Positions 1 through 10,850 are shown, counted from the stretch's first letter. The stretch is 64,000 nucleotides of DNA from Mantis religiosa (GCA_030765055.1 CM060950.1:464330236-464394235), one strand, 5' to 3'. The notes: generated by a model from the sequence alone, not told the origin. Translations and numbers: made by a program.

Positions 1-180
1 GCATACACTATCTTAAAAGAAGCTTGAAATACATTTTCCTTATTGTTGCTGACAAATACACAAGCTGAGTGATTGGCTTTCTGCCATGGCAAGAAAAGAC
101 AAAGGCGTTAGCTAGTATACATTTTTGGTGCAACAGTGTCATAGCAAAAAATGAGAACTAAAGATAATTTTTGGATTCTA

Positions 181-662
181 TTGTTAACTCCCCATAGGGG
201 AGGGGATCCGTCCCCTTCAGCTACTGTGGTGCGAGCACTGCAGACCCCTAGCACTCGTGGTACCTCTGACGTTACCAGAGGAACCTTGGGCCGAACATTC
301 AAGCCCCTCCCTGAATGGGAGTTGTTCGGATTGGGTTGGACTCGAGGGGGCAGTGGTTCTCGATACCCGTGGGAGATAGGGTACGTCTCCGGATGGGGTT
401 GAGGGAAGCCATATATTCCCGCATACTAGCCTGCATAGCTAGTAAAAGGTGTGCCAGATCACCAGGCGGCCCTATCGAGGTTGATCGGTCGCCTTCCGCT
501 TTGGGGTTGGCACGCGTAAGTGGCGTATCCACTTCCATCCCGTCTTGTGTTTTCGGACCACATGGGAGGGCTTGTTAGTCTCTAGGTCTTGTTCTATGGA
601 AAGCCCAACAGAGGCACCCGCTATGTACAGTCATCAAGATGGAAAATCCCAGAAAAAAAAAA
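181..662 (+). other. GC-rich block ending in an A-run, retroposon-like
   Basis: This stretch is clearly more GC-rich than its AT-rich surroundings and ends in a run of ten A at about 653-662, as a retroposed copy would. I do not recognise it. It has no convincing ORF: the open frames of 80-90 codons overlap on both strands and carry no motif. It could be a SINE, or the 5' part of a LINE copied with an A-tail. Confidence 0.3.
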
Positions 663-1180
663 CTTGTGAAAAGTTGTAGTAAAAAAGCTCTAGGTTCATT
701 AATATATTTTATAAAATGAGTTGTATGCATGTAATGCAAGAAAAGTGGAACAGTCCAAATTAACTGAATACTTTAAAGCGGGACCAATTTCTAAATGTTT
801 GCTTCGTACATATCTTTATTGTTTGTAAAGTTTAAACATGCAGGCTCACTGTATTACTTTAAAAAAAATTATGTATCAAAATCTCATTTATATGTAATTC
901 TGAGTTACAAGTAATCTTTCCTCTTCCCCTTGATATATGTATGTCAGGTTCAATTGTATTATATTTGACCTAAAAGGCTAATAATGCTGTTCCACAAGAA
1001 ATACAGGCTATGAAATGCTTCTAGATCTAAATAAAAGGGAGACAGAGATGTATGTAAACATAACATGACATTCACATAAATATCAACTTTTGCATTTAAG
1101 TTAGCAGCTTTTAAGGTTTTTTAACAGAATAAGTAGACGAAAATGGAACAATATTGACACTAATCAGGAAAAATATAAAC
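663..1180. other. AT-rich interval, nothing recognised
   Basis: Unique-looking AT-rich sequence with no supported ORF, RNA gene or repeat that I can see. Confidence 0.4.
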
Positions 1181-1457
1181 AACTGTGAGGGGTATTTGTG
1201 TTGAGGAATTTAGTAACAATGACGTCAAAATTAATCGTAAAAACTATTTTTAGTTGGTTTATTGACACTCGTCACTTACTTTTTTATATTATTGAGGGAC
1301 TAGTTTCAAAGGCTGTTGCCTAAATTTTCAACCTCTCTCCAACTAGCATGTGTTGTTGTCTGAGAGAAAACTAGTCCCTCAATAATATAAAAAAAATAAG
1401 GGACGAGTGTCAATAAACCAACTACAAATAGTTTTTACAATTAACTGTGAGGGGATT
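1181..1457. repeat. Small foldback (MITE-like) between 12-bp direct repeats
   Basis: Arms at about 1230-1306 and 1368-1444 are inverted copies of ~77 bp, about 90% identical by eye, with a ~61 bp loop. The 12-mer AACTGTGAGGGG stands at 1181-1192 and again at 1443-1454. The left copy is ~37 bp away from the arm, so it is not a clean target duplication. No coding content; probably a non-autonomous DNA transposon or a PLE-like foldback. Confidence 0.6.
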
Positions 1458-1734
1458 GGATGAGCAGAGGGAAGCAGTTTCAGTTAAACTGATATCCCAT
1501 ATTTAGGCAAAGATTGGAGATGTACTTAATGTAAAGTGATAGGATACAACATAATGTGAAATTCCAAAATGATGCTACCTTTGACGACTTCAATTATACA
1601 CAGTGGGATGGCTAAAGCACACATTCAGGGATCCCAGGTTCAAACACAGTGGGACAAACAGACTTTTTTTTGGGTGGGGAGGAGGGGTTTCCCCTCGGTC
1701 GACAAATAAATATCAGACTGTATATTAAATACCG
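1458..1734. other. No gene recognised
   Basis: AT-rich interval between the foldback and the PLE-1 terminal arm; no coding or structural signal seen. Confidence 0.4.
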
Positions 1735-1890
1735 TGGCACACAGTTCCATATTACATGTAAAACAACAGTAAACATTTATTAAAATTATACTATGAATTG
1801 AGTGAGACATTCTGCACTTCACATACCACAAATTTTCTTTCAAAGCATTTTGCCTCCACTTGAAGGCATTATAAAGAAATTGTTGATTTA
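1735..1890 (-). repeat. PLE-1 inverted terminal arm, left
   Basis: The reverse complement of about 1735-1890 matches 4914-5085: shared blocks include CAACAATTTCTT, TAATGCCTTCAAGTG, AAATTTGT(G/A)GTATGTGAAGT and a TATAATTTTAAT segment, in the same order. The two lie outside the Penelope-like coding fragments at 1885-4250, so they look like inverted terminal repeats (pseudo-LTRs) of one old copy. Confidence 0.5.
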
Positions 1891-2377
1891 ATAGAAAAAA
1901 ATCAAAGATACAATATTTCAGCTGACGTACTCATATCATTTGACGTAAAATCATTGTTCCCAAGTGTCCTTAAGCAAAAACTACTCACCATTCTAAGGAA
2001 ATTGCTAGAATCTATTGATGATATGATCAACATTCACATTAAAGAATACATTAAATACAGAAATCTGTGTTGAGCAACTTTCTTCACCTTCCAAGGGATG
2101 TTATACCAACAACAATTTTGACTAGCAATGCGCAACCCCTTGTCACCTTTCCTGGCCAATTTATTCCATGAGCCACTTCGAAGTTCATATTACTACAGCC
2201 TTCCCATACATCTTTGAAACCTGGGTTAGATATGTGGATGATATATTTGCAATAATCAACAAAAAACACAGCACTGAGGCCCTAAAACTATTAAATTTAC
2301 AGGAACCCACCATCAATTTCACAATGGAAATAGAATCCCTTTTCTGGGCCTAAAAATAATCAAAGATTAAAATTTGG
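1885..2377 (+). pseudogene. Penelope-like element PLE-1, reverse transcriptase fragment
   Basis: Translation shows the finger/palm motif SFDVKSLFPSV near 1940-1970, a frameshifted NPLSPFLANLF segment near 2135-2165, and the catalytic box RYVDDIFAI near 2228-2255, all typical of Penelope-like reverse transcriptases. In this family the RT copies RNA onto a nicked chromosomal target and is followed by a GIY-YIG endonuclease domain. The frame is broken between the SFDV and NPLSP motifs and again after FLGLKIIKD, so this is a dead copy. It resumes at 3427 after a 1.06 kb insertion. N-terminal RT motifs are missing. Confidence 0.8.
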
Positions 2378-3435
2378 GCTCTTCTTTCTAATATGCGACA
2401 TGGCAATTATTTTTCTAATTCCTTCACACTTTTTGATGTTTTTATATACAACTATGATTTTCAATATAATTTCTTTACTATTTAGTGCAATTTTGTGTTG
2501 GAGGGCATTCTTTTAACGTTATTGTTTGTTTGTTTACTTACTGCTTAATGTAGCCATATTGCAGAATTCAGTGCAGCCAAACTATCAAACTATACTTGTT
2601 TCTCCACTGAAAGCAATGCTACAAACAGTATTACTTGTCCCTAAATTAAACTATCTAGCAGACTAACATAAACAATCCTACAACATGACGATAATGGAGT
2701 GCTCTGTAGGAAATACATGTATGAGCTAACGGACTGTTTCGGCTACTGCCACAAAGTGTGTATGTCAAATGACACCAAGTATACTGCTAGGGGGAAAATT
2801 GGTGGTCCCAGTCACATCGTTCAAATCGACGAATGCAAAATAGGATGATGCAAGTTTCATCGTGGGCGCTACAATTAGACCGTAGAGCGTATTTGCATCC
2901 CATATGTTGTTGGGGCATATCATCACCCACACCTCATTCATTTCCACGTCGATTATTCCCTCTACGACGCGCCCACATTGAAACTTGCGTTATACTATTT
3001 TGCATTCGTCGATTAGAACAACATGAACGGGACTGCCATTTTCCCCCTTGCAGTATACTTGGTGTCATTTGACATCATGCACACTTCGCGGCAGTATCCA
3101 AACCATTCCGATAAAGTCCGTGAGCTCATACATGTATTTCCTACGCACTCCGTTATCATCATGTCCTAGGATTGTTTATGTGCAAAGCAGTGCATGAGGA
3201 ACAAAATTTGACCGGACGATAACTTAGTCTTCTCAAACAATGTTCCTTTGCACACCGACTGCGTAACCTATTTCTGGGTCATTTTTGCACCAGTTGGCTA
3301 CAAGTTTTACATGTTTCTCATGTTGGCTGCAAGGCGACAACCGGCTACTCGTCTGCTTGCGCATGCACATGCGTGCACATTTGGACTTAGAAAATATTCT
3401 AGCGTCGCACAAAAGAAAGTTTCTCCAAAATTTGG
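2378..3435. mobile_element. Insertion in PLE-1 with 9-bp target duplication
   Basis: The 9-mer AAAATTTGG occurs at 2369-2377 and 3427-3435, on the two sides where the PLE-1 coding sequence stops and resumes (KIIKD, then KFGIYRK). The inner ends are loosely inverted (TTCTTTCTAATATGCGAC against the complement of GTCGCACAAAAGAAAG). A 9-bp duplication is usual for Mutator-type elements, but no transposase is visible. It contains the foldback at 2667-3180. Confidence 0.55.
2667..3180. repeat. 514-bp foldback element with ~205-bp arms
   Basis: The left arm 2667-2870 begins CATAAACAATCCTA and the right arm 2969-3180 ends TAGGATTGTTTATG; the arms remain complementary with few mismatches for about 200 bp and enclose a ~100 bp spacer. 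No ORF of substance. It lies inside the insertion at 2378-3435 and is either its palindromic core or a nested MITE. Confidence 0.75.
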
Positions 3436-4250
3436 TATTTACAGGAAAGACACACATGCAGACTACATCAAAGTCAATACTTTCAATCAAAGACCTCTCA
3501 AACATGCAGTCACCAACAGCCTAACACACAAACTGATTAACGTACCAATGGATGAAAAGGAATACATGACCAAGTATACCAAAATAATAGAAATGACATC
3601 AACAAACAGTTTCAGCAAAAAATTGGCAGACAAGAAAATAAAAGGATGCAATAGAAAAACAGTTGAATGAGATCACCACCTTTTAAGGACAAAAAAGAAA
3701 AATACAAGAAACTCACATATCACCCATAGGCAACCAGAAAATTTAAAACGATTTTCAGTGAATTTAATATCAACCTGGGACAAGTAAACAAATTCTATAT
3801 CAGAAGCCTCATCAAAACACAAAAAATAGACAAAATTCCCCTGAAAGAAATCTGGCATTTATAGAATTAATTGCTCAGACTGCAATAAGATATAAATCGG
3901 AAAGACGAAACACAACATTGGAACCAGATTAACAGAACATTTTAGGAAGATCAAGCACAAAGAAGCAGATAAATCTGCAGCAGCAGCACATTTCTGGAAT
4001 CATAACCACAACATAGTACATAAAACCCAATTACTAACAGCAGTTCACTTGAATCAAGAATTAAACATATGGGAAAATATTCACATAAAGAAATTTGAAG
4101 CACATTTAATGTATTTTAGTTAATTGATGGAAATTAATCATTTCTTCACACTAGCCATATATAGGCTAAGGTCTTTGATAGATAGAGCCGTGGCATTGAA
4201 TTTTACATGTTGGCTCTATCTAACATTTAATGTATTTTGACATTCCATCG
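3427..4250 (+). pseudogene. PLE-1 C-terminal part: linker and GIY-YIG endonuclease, decayed
   Basis: Starts with KFGIYRKDTHADYIKVNTF, the linker seen in all Penelope-like copies of this window, then the HKLINVPMDEKEY segment. Near 3849-3925 the GIY-YIG motif reads SGIYRINCSDCNKI, a stop in place of the Tyr of YIG, then IGKTKHN. The domain continues to LNIWENIHIKKFEAHLMYFDIPS, interrupted by a SINE at 4118. Several stops and frameshifts. The GIY-YIG domain cuts the target DNA in this family; this copy cannot. Confidence 0.8.
4118..4222 (+). mobile_element. SINE-A copy, internally deleted
   Basis: A 105-bp insert flanked by the 16-bp duplication ACATTTAATGTATTTT (4102-4117 and 4223-4238). It joins the SINE-A 5' end (AGTTAATTGATGGAAATTAA) directly to its 3' end (GTGGCATTGAATTTTACATG), so the tRNA-like middle is missing. 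Removing it restores the PLE-1 reading HLMYFDIPS. Confidence 0.75.
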
Positions 4251-4880
4251 TGATACCGAAATTATGGATTCAGTAAATTAAGAATCATAATAGATTAGAT
4301 ATAAACATTGGAAATATTTGTTAAATGTAAAACAGGAGGTTTCTTGGGTTAGCAGTTCACTGGAGGGAAGGCATTGTCGTGGGTGGTCCATCTGATCGAC
4401 ATTTGGATAAAGTGGCTTTCTTAGACCCTTCCTTAGTAACTGATGACCTTAACAAAAGATACAAAATTCCACATGTAACAAAAGGTCGACTTGAGTAAGG
4501 GTATTCTGGTGTGAATAACAGTTTTTTTAAAAGGATTCAGACACAGCTGGACTGTCTGTCCAGGAGGGCAGACATGAGCCGAGGAGGAACACATCTGTTC
4601 CTGCGTGTTATCATGTAGTATACGTTTCACATACAGTAACACATACATTAATACAGATTGGTGTACCTTGGTCAGCAACTTCGTGATTTATGTGATTATA
4701 AAAAAATGGTCATTAAACAAGTCCTAAACTTGGATTCCAGTGTCATCCTTACTCCTTCTTATATACTCACGCAGACCCTGAGAGAAAGATCTTGCTCAAA
4801 GCTGAGGAAGATGGCGACAATCAGAAGAAAGTATTTTACTTAGCCTCACTGAATCGTCGCCAGATGTATCGTCTCCGAGA
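4251..4880 (+). mobile_element. Possible decayed LTR fragment related to 54326-55029
   Basis: Begins TGATACCGAAATTATGG, the same as the start of the putative LTR at 54326, followed by a similar AAGAATCAT(A/G)ATAGAT block. A second matching block, CCCTGAGAGAAA, lies at about 4778 here and 54969 there. The stretch between is too diverged to align by eye. Confidence 0.3.
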
Positions 4881-4913
4881 ACCAAGTTCAGCTGGAAAAC
4901 CAAAGTTCTAGCC

Positions 4914-5085
4914 AGTCAACAATTTCTTGATAATGCCTTCAAGTGAAGGCGAAAGGCATTGAAACAAAATTTGTAGTATGTGAAGTACAGTGTCTCAGTC
5001 GACTCATTGTATAATTTTAATTATTATATTACTTCACAGTGTTAATTCCAATTTACCTTTTCAAATTAACAGTAAACATGTTGAA
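4914..5085 (+). repeat. PLE-1 inverted terminal arm, right
   Basis: Inverted partner of 1735-1890. It also contains GATAATGCCTTCAAGTGAAG followed by GCGAAAGGC, which resembles a decayed hammerhead core (stem II GCCTTC/GAAGGC then GAAA). Confidence 0.45.
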
Positions 5086-5333
5086 AATAAATGGTAATGG
5101 AGAATGCTCTGCCATCTATCCACAAATTAATGAAATAGCCAGATAGCACTCTAATACCATCTGCCAGCAGGTAATAAGGACACTATGTACATGGGTCAAA
5201 GTAGCCATATGCCCATCACATGCACAATCAGAGGTACATTGCCTACCACTACCTCTGTGAACACATGATGAAGCAAGATGGTATGATACAGGGATAAGAC
5301 TTACAAGGGTTAACTGTCCACCACAAACCAAGT

Positions 5334-5573
5334 GGGCCATGCTGTGTCTCAGTGGTTAGACCGCTTGGCTCTCACCAAGGCAGCCCGGTTCGATCCCAGG
5401 TGACCACAAAGTGAGATTTGTGGTGGAAAACACGGCAGTGGGACAGGTTTTCTCCAGGACCTCCTGTTTCCCCCGCCATCTCATTCCACCGGTGCTCCAT
5501 CTTCATTTCACCTACCATCAGTGTCACCACCTGTGGTGCCGTATGTAGTAAAAGCGGGCGTTAAACACTACAC
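5334..5573 (+). mobile_element. SINE-B, tRNA-derived, full-length copy
   Basis: A 240-bp insert flanked by the 11-bp duplication ACAAACCAAGT (5323-5333 and 5574-5584). The head resembles a tRNA: TCTCAGTGGTTAGACCGC fits an A box and GGTTCGATCCC is an excellent pol III B box. The body runs through the block GTGAGATTTGTGGTGGAAAA to a 3' end near TTAAACACTACAC. Two further copies are at 33683-33873 and 40150-40404, both inserted in other elements. Confidence 0.85.
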
Positions 5574-5584
5574 ACAAACCAAGT

Positions 5585-6354
5585 CATGAGATACCTCCAA
5601 ATAGATCAATGCAGATCCATAGATCTATGGCCACGAATTTTACTGGTAACAGATGGTTCAAAGATACTCAATCAGATAGGAAACCTATGGTTTACAAAAA
5701 GGAATTCCAGAGTTGTGCCTTAAAATTACTACGGCACATGCATGACACGATCATATCCACTTCAACTGCATGATGAGAAAACATATGAAAAAATTTGGAA
5801 CCCATGTGTCTAGCAAAATGGCTATGTTGTTAGACTGCAGAAGTGTACATGCATTACAATTTTGGGTAGGAATTTCTAAAGCCACAGAGTTTTTTGTGTT
5901 CTTTCTTTACTTGACTTGATTTATGGGAAGCATTTGTGTTGTAACTATAAGTTTATATTTCAAATTCTTTTAACTATTTTGCAATTTTAGGGTATAAGCA
6001 TAACACTGTTCTCAAGATGGGCGGGGGAGAAAATATCTGCCCATCTCCAGATTTTATTTGTTAGATTTACTCAGTTCAAAGACTATCTGCCTCATTGTAC
6101 AGCCACAGATGAACTACCAAAATTCTGCTACGTTTCTTTAGCCATTTGCCTAAACCTTTAATCCGTTGCAATAACCTACAGTTTAGGTGATTTGGTAATG
6201 GTAAAATTTAGAAATGCTTCTTCAGAGAGGTACAAGATAACTTTACTATGCCTCTTAAGTTCTAATTTGTTTTTCATAGAGACTATTTACACATTTCCTT
6301 CTGCTTATGACTTACTGATCCCAATCTTTAATTACTTAGAATATGTATTAACTT
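5585..6354. other. No gene recognised
   Basis: AT-rich sequence without a supported ORF or a repeat I can match elsewhere in the window. Confidence 0.4.
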
Positions 6355-6875
6355 ATATATACAAATATAATGATTTGTAATCTAAAACTTCACATATCTT
6401 ATAAGAAATGATGGCACTTTTCTTATAAATTGATCAGGATCGCGATTTCGTGAAAACTTTTTTCACATCCTCAGCCAGAGTCATAAACAACATCGTTGTC
6501 AACATTACAATCACTATATGTCACTATGGTTTTGTTAGTACTACCAAAATCTGAAAATGAAAAAAATTTAAAAACAGAATTGACTGCCGGTATTTCAAAC
6601 TTCAGTACGCAATGTTTATTTTCCCAAACCATTAAATCTATCAGACTATTTAGTTGTTTTAATAATTTAAATAGTCCAATACATTTAATGGTTTGGGAAG
6701 AGATATCTATTTTAAAAAGAAAACATTGCATAATGAATTCGAAATACCGGCACTCGATTCTGTTTTTAAATTTATTTCATTTTCAGATTTTGGTAGTACT
6801 AACAAAACCATAGTGACATCTTGGAATTATAACGCTGACAACGATGTTGTTTATGACTCTGGCTGAAGATGGTAA
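6355..6875. mobile_element. PLE foldback: 3' end of a Penelope-like element in inverted arms
   Basis: The minus strand of 6471-6731 and the plus strand of about 6665-6870 both encode the same PLE C-terminal tail (LMVWE, then HC+ and FEIPAVNSVFKF, then SDFGSTNKT). The arms meet near 6660, giving a palindrome of two PLE 3' ends. The left arm continues outward to 6355 through a hammerhead-like motif; the right arm stops near 6870. The same family recurs at 33127-36974. Confidence 0.7.
6437..6478 (-). ncRNA. Hammerhead-ribozyme-like motif in PLE terminus
   Basis: On the minus strand: CTGAGGA, an extra T, stem II GTGAAAA/TTTTCAC, then GAAA, the palindrome TCGCGA, and TC. This fits the hammerhead order CUGANGA, stem II, GAAA, stem III, UH, apart from the extra T. 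Stem I is poor, so this copy is probably decayed. Confidence 0.45.
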
Positions 6876-6884
6876 TGATAAAGG

Positions 6885-7075
6885 TCACTTCAAAAAGTAA
6901 ATGAAATTAATGAAACTATTATGCCATGGCTTGATCAAAACAGACTAATTTTAAACAAAGATAAAACAGTAGCAATGGATTGTAACTTCTTGGCACTAAT
7001 AAATAAATACTATTGCACTGCAAATACTGTAAATGGAGTTCTGTTGAGACAGATAGGCTGTTCAAAGAGGTTTGA
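6885..7075 (+). pseudogene. LINE reverse transcriptase scrap
   Basis: Translation reads VNEINETIMPWLDQNRLILN then KDKTVAMD, which matches the segment after the catalytic box of non-LTR reverse transcriptases (W-x-x-x-N-x-L-x-L-N-x-x-K-T). Only about 60 codons remain, between the PLE foldback and LINE-B copy 1. Confidence 0.55.
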
Positions 7076-7279
7076 TTCAGTTAAATCAGGTTAGTTTAAG
7101 CTGGCCAAGGCCATCTCTTATATAGCAGATCTCGGAAGCATTCAGCCCAGGCTCTTTGCCACTCATATCCAGTCACAGACACTATACAATAATTGTTGCT
7201 TGACAATCAACAAACAACCGATAGTCAATGCATCATTCCTACCACCCGATCTCTCTATTACAGAACTCAGCCAATATCT

Positions 7280-9560
7280 ACCACATACTCCTATTCACTT
7301 AACTGATCATACCCATTTCTTCTTCACTCTAAACAAAAACTCACCTAAGTTACTAATCTGGGATTGATTACAGAATATTCTTCTTATTACTAATGATTTT
7401 GCCAGTTTTAACCATCTATTCTGGATCAACTCTTTCCTCCATATGTCCATACCTGTACATTCTAATAAAATATGGATTGCATCCTCCCTGCCCTTGCATA
7501 CAGGATAGACACCTTCCTCTATCCCTCCTCGGAAACCTTTCAATCTCCAAACTCCTAATTTAACCCTTTCACCGATATGAACGTCATATGATGTCCAAGT
7601 TAAAATGCCCCAAACCGATATGGACGTCCTGCGCATACATGCAATTTAATGCTCATTTAATGCCAATTATTTTAATCTTCCTATTTTACAATAAATTTAA
7701 ATTAGTTCTATAAGGGAAATAAATGTACCCTTAAAGGTTTCTTTTTGAATTATACACCTCCAAACCTGGATAAACACCCAAGAGCACATCTGCAGATTCA
7801 CACCAAATAGTACTAGTTCCCTTGCGAACTTCTTTTTTGCAACACACTAGACATTTTCGAAATGGTTGTGACTTTTTTGGTTGTGGGTGGTATCCTTTCA
7901 GGAAAGTGTTTTCTCTCAAGTATGAGTGGTGATGTCGTGGTGAATTTCTTACCTCCCAGTATAAAGAGGCCTCTGAGTATTATAATACTCAATTAGGTTA
8001 AGAGTTATTTATACGCGCATGTACAGGTAGGTGAATGTCTTGCCTGAAAATTACTAAACAATTGTGCATGGTTACATCCAGTGGTATAAAAATACTTTTT
8101 TTACCATTTAACTGTTTTCTGTAAAGAGGGATAGCTAGTAATAGCTGATCTGCATCACCCATATTTGACCTTCCATTTCCTCCAAACAATGGAGCAGTAA
8201 CATGCCATCTGTAGGCCAGTACACGTCACTGCTACCTATATCCTAAACATCTCCTTCATAATCGCACAACAAATCTTCCAGATTTTCTACAGTAATATCA
8301 GACGCCTGTATACATCATACGCAAGCTAATTAATTTGCTACATAACCGGGATAAGGCATGGTTAACACTGAAATTTAACAATTTCAAATGTGCCATTCAT
8401 TTAGCTCTTGATAGCTATAACAAATCACTCTGAACACAGAGAGAGTATAAATAACTAAAATACTGAGCGAAAACAGCTGCATAAGGCTACCAGAAACTTT
8501 GTAATAACAGATCTGTAATAACAGATGCTGACAGGGAGTTTTCTTTCCAGCGTGTGTGTGTAACAGAACATATACTCGTATGATTATCGCTTGGTACAAC
8601 ATAAATAAACTAAAAGCTAACCCTTGAACCGGAGAAGTTGCTTGCGTAGCTATACATAAATACATTCGTTCGTATACACACAAAACAAAATGATTCAAAT
8701 ATTAGGCGCGTTCGGCGCAAAGAATGGCTTTTGCTACAGTGAAACAAAGTAGTGAAATTTCAACGATTTATTAATGTAGTCTCTACTTTTTTGTTACTGT
8801 AGATGTATACTACCTTTAATGGGTTTTAAACCAGTTTTTGTTTCGTTTAAATAACTTAATAAATACGGAAGATACGGAATTGCATTTATGATGCATTTTT
8901 ACAGCATTTAACAATTTAAATGTCTTGTTCTGTTTATTGAGTATCCGTTTCCGGGCCCTGAAGGGTTTAAATGGCCATCGGTGAAGCGGTTAAACCATGC
9001 AATACCTTCTCTTTGCTCCTTACGACACCCCTCAATATACAAGTTCTTCCGTCTTTACTTCCAAATTCTTTATAAAATTTTAATGAAGTCTTTTCTCCAC
9101 CATGAAACTTGTCTATCCATATCTCCAATTGACATCTAACTACTCTCCAAAATCCTGCCATCATATTCTCTTCCTATCCATACATCTGCCATACCATTAA
9201 CTATAAGCTGATGTCTTATTTGGCCCATACAGCTCTTTGGGTGAATACACCTCCTGAATATCTAAGCGATCTTTCAGAATATGCCCCTGAGGTAAGCAAT
9301 TAATCCTAAACCAAAACAACACTCTTTCCATAATCAACTCTCATACACTCACTTTGCCTAATTCTAACATAGCTCCTTCCCCGGCCGAATTAATATGGGA
9401 CTCTTAAGATAATCTTACAAAACATTCTTGGTATCCTATCCATCTTTTCCCAACCTTCCCCTGCACCCCATATCTCAATACCATACATCCATCTTGACTC
9501 CACTAAAGCTTTATACATATGCTCCAACCATGTTACAAACTCCCGTTTATAAGAAATTTA
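7280..9560 (-). pseudogene. LINE-B copy 1, C-terminal half of ORF2, split by a piggyBac element
   Basis: Read on the minus strand from about 9555: YGIEIWGAGEGWEKMDRI, GEGAMLELGKVSV, ERVLFWFRINCLP, GFWRVVRCQLEIW and EGIAWF, then the piggyBac insert (8989-7564), then KLGVWRLKGFRGG, YPVCKGREDAIHILLEC (a C-x2-C-x7-H-x4-C zinc-knuckle-like cluster) and LGEFLFRVKKKWV. The zinc-knuckle-like tail and spacing match LINE-B copies at 13300 and 33323, but sequence identity is low, so these are separate old subfamilies. RT motifs are absent here; several frameshifts. A 3'-untranslated stretch probably runs on to about 7090. Confidence 0.7.
7564..8989 (-). mobile_element. Non-autonomous piggyBac-like element, copy 1
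   Basis: A 1,426-bp insert flanked by TTAA (7560-7563 and 8990-8993). The ends CCCTTTCACCGATA and (complement) CCGCTTCACCGATGG are short, imperfect terminal repeats. Removing it with one TTAA restores the LINE frame (GIAWF-K-LGVWRLK). The minus strand at 7731-7919 keeps a cysteine-rich tail (RKCLVCCKKEVRKG, TIWCESADVLLGV, GLEVY) like the zinc-binding C terminus of piggyBac transposases; the catalytic domain is missing, so it needs transposase from elsewhere. Copies 2 and 3 are at 14536 and 34427. Confidence 0.85.
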
Positions 9561-9667
9561 ATCTTGTTACAGAAACACTGCAGATAAATAAAACAGATAT
9601 ATACTTAAAAGATAACAGAGGAATATAGAATAAAAAGAAGACCTGACGCCTAACAACAGCAGGGAAA

Positions 9668-9675
9668 GTGAAAAA

Positions 9676-9713
<38 letters not shown>

Positions 9714-10746
9714 GAAGAGGAGGAAGAGGAGGAAGAGGAGGAAGAGGAGGAAGAGGAGGAAGAGGAGGAAGAGGAGGAAGAGGAGGAAGAGAGGAGGAAG
9801 AGGAGGAAGAGGAGGAAGAGGAGGAAGAGGAGGAAGAGGAGGAAGAGGAGGAAGAGGAGGAAGAGGAGGAAGAGGAGGAAGAGGAGGAAGAGGAGGAGGA
9901 GGAGGAGGAGGAGGAGGAGGAGGAGGAGGAGGAGGAGGAGGAGGAGTAGGAGAGGAGGAGGAGTAGGAGGAGGAGGAGGAGGAGGAGGAGGAGGAGGAGG
10001 AGGAGGAGAGAGGAGGAGGAGGAGGAGGAGGAGGAGGAGGAGGAGGAGGAGGAGGAGGAGGAGGAGGAGGAGGAGGAGGAGGAGGAGGAGGAGGAGGAGG
10101 AGGAGAGAGGAGGAGGAAGAGGAAGAGGAAGAGGAAGAGGAAGAGGAAGAGGAAGAGGAAGAGGAAGAGGAAGAGGAAGAGGAAGAGGAAGAGGAAGAGG
10201 AAGAGGAAGAGGAAGAGGAAGAGGAAGAGGAAGAGGAAGAGGAAGAGGAAGAGGAAGAGGAAGAGGAAGAGGAAGAGGAAGAGGAAGAGGAAGAGGAAGA
10301 GGAAGAGAAGAAGAAGAAGAAGAAGAAGAAGAAGAAGAGAGAAGAAGAAGAAGAAGAAGAAGAAGAAGAAGAAGAAGAAGAAGAAGAAGAAGAAGAAGAA
10401 GAAGAAGAAGAAGAAGAAGAAGAAGAAGAAGAAGAAGAAGAAGAAGAAGAAGAAGAAGAAGAAGAAGAAGAAGAAGAAGAAGAAGAAGAAGAAGAAGAAG
10501 AAGAAGAAGAAGAAGAAGAAGAAGAAGAAGAAGAAGAAGAAGAAGAAGAAGAAGAAGAAGAAGAAGAAGAAGAAGAAGAAGAAGAAGAAGAAGAAGAAGA
10601 AGAAGAAGAAGAAGAAGAAGAAGAAGAAGAAGAAGAAGAAGAAGAAGAAGAAGAAGAAGAAGAAGAAGAAGAAGAAGAAGAAGAAGAAGAAGAAGAAGAA
10701 GAAGAAGAGAAGAAGAAGAAGAAGAAGAAGAAGAAGAAGAAGAAGA
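9668..10746. repeat. 1.08 kb purine-only microsatellite, (GGA/GAA) family
   Basis: The plus strand is almost purely G and A. Blocks in order: GGAAGA/GGA mixtures to about 9893, (GGA)n to about 10110 with a few GA or TA slips, (GGAAGA)n to about 10305, and (GAA)n to 10746. The long open frames of Phe, Leu, Ser and Pro on the minus strand are translations of the repeat and are not genes. It separates LINE pieces at 9555 and 10778. Such tracts can form triplex (H-DNA). Confidence 0.97.
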
Positions 10747-10777
10747 AAGTGGAGTGCCATTGTTACTAAAATTAGAA

Positions 10778-10850
10778 GAGCAGACCTGGTATCTCTTTAT
10801 TATTTAAAGTTGGCAAATGCATAACATTTTTACTTATTACTTCTAGAATA
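10778..10850 (-). pseudogene. LINE fragment, RT region
   Basis: The reverse complement matches 13555-13625 closely (ILEVISK, then LNN(K/R)EIPGLL). It is continued at 11345 after the RNase H-LINE insertion 10851-11349. Confidence 0.6.

Noticed and set aside
3248..3420. N-terminal extension of the PLE-1 frame beginning at 3248
   Set aside because: The first ~60 codons come from the 2378-3435 insertion and only by chance run into the PLE frame.
5334..5400. tRNA gene at the head of SINE-B
   Set aside because: A and B boxes fit but the cloverleaf is incomplete, and it is part of a repeated unit with target duplications.
9567..10760. 397-codon open frame of Phe, Leu, Ser, Pro runs
   Set aside because: Pure translation of the GGA/GAA microsatellite; no start context, no domain.
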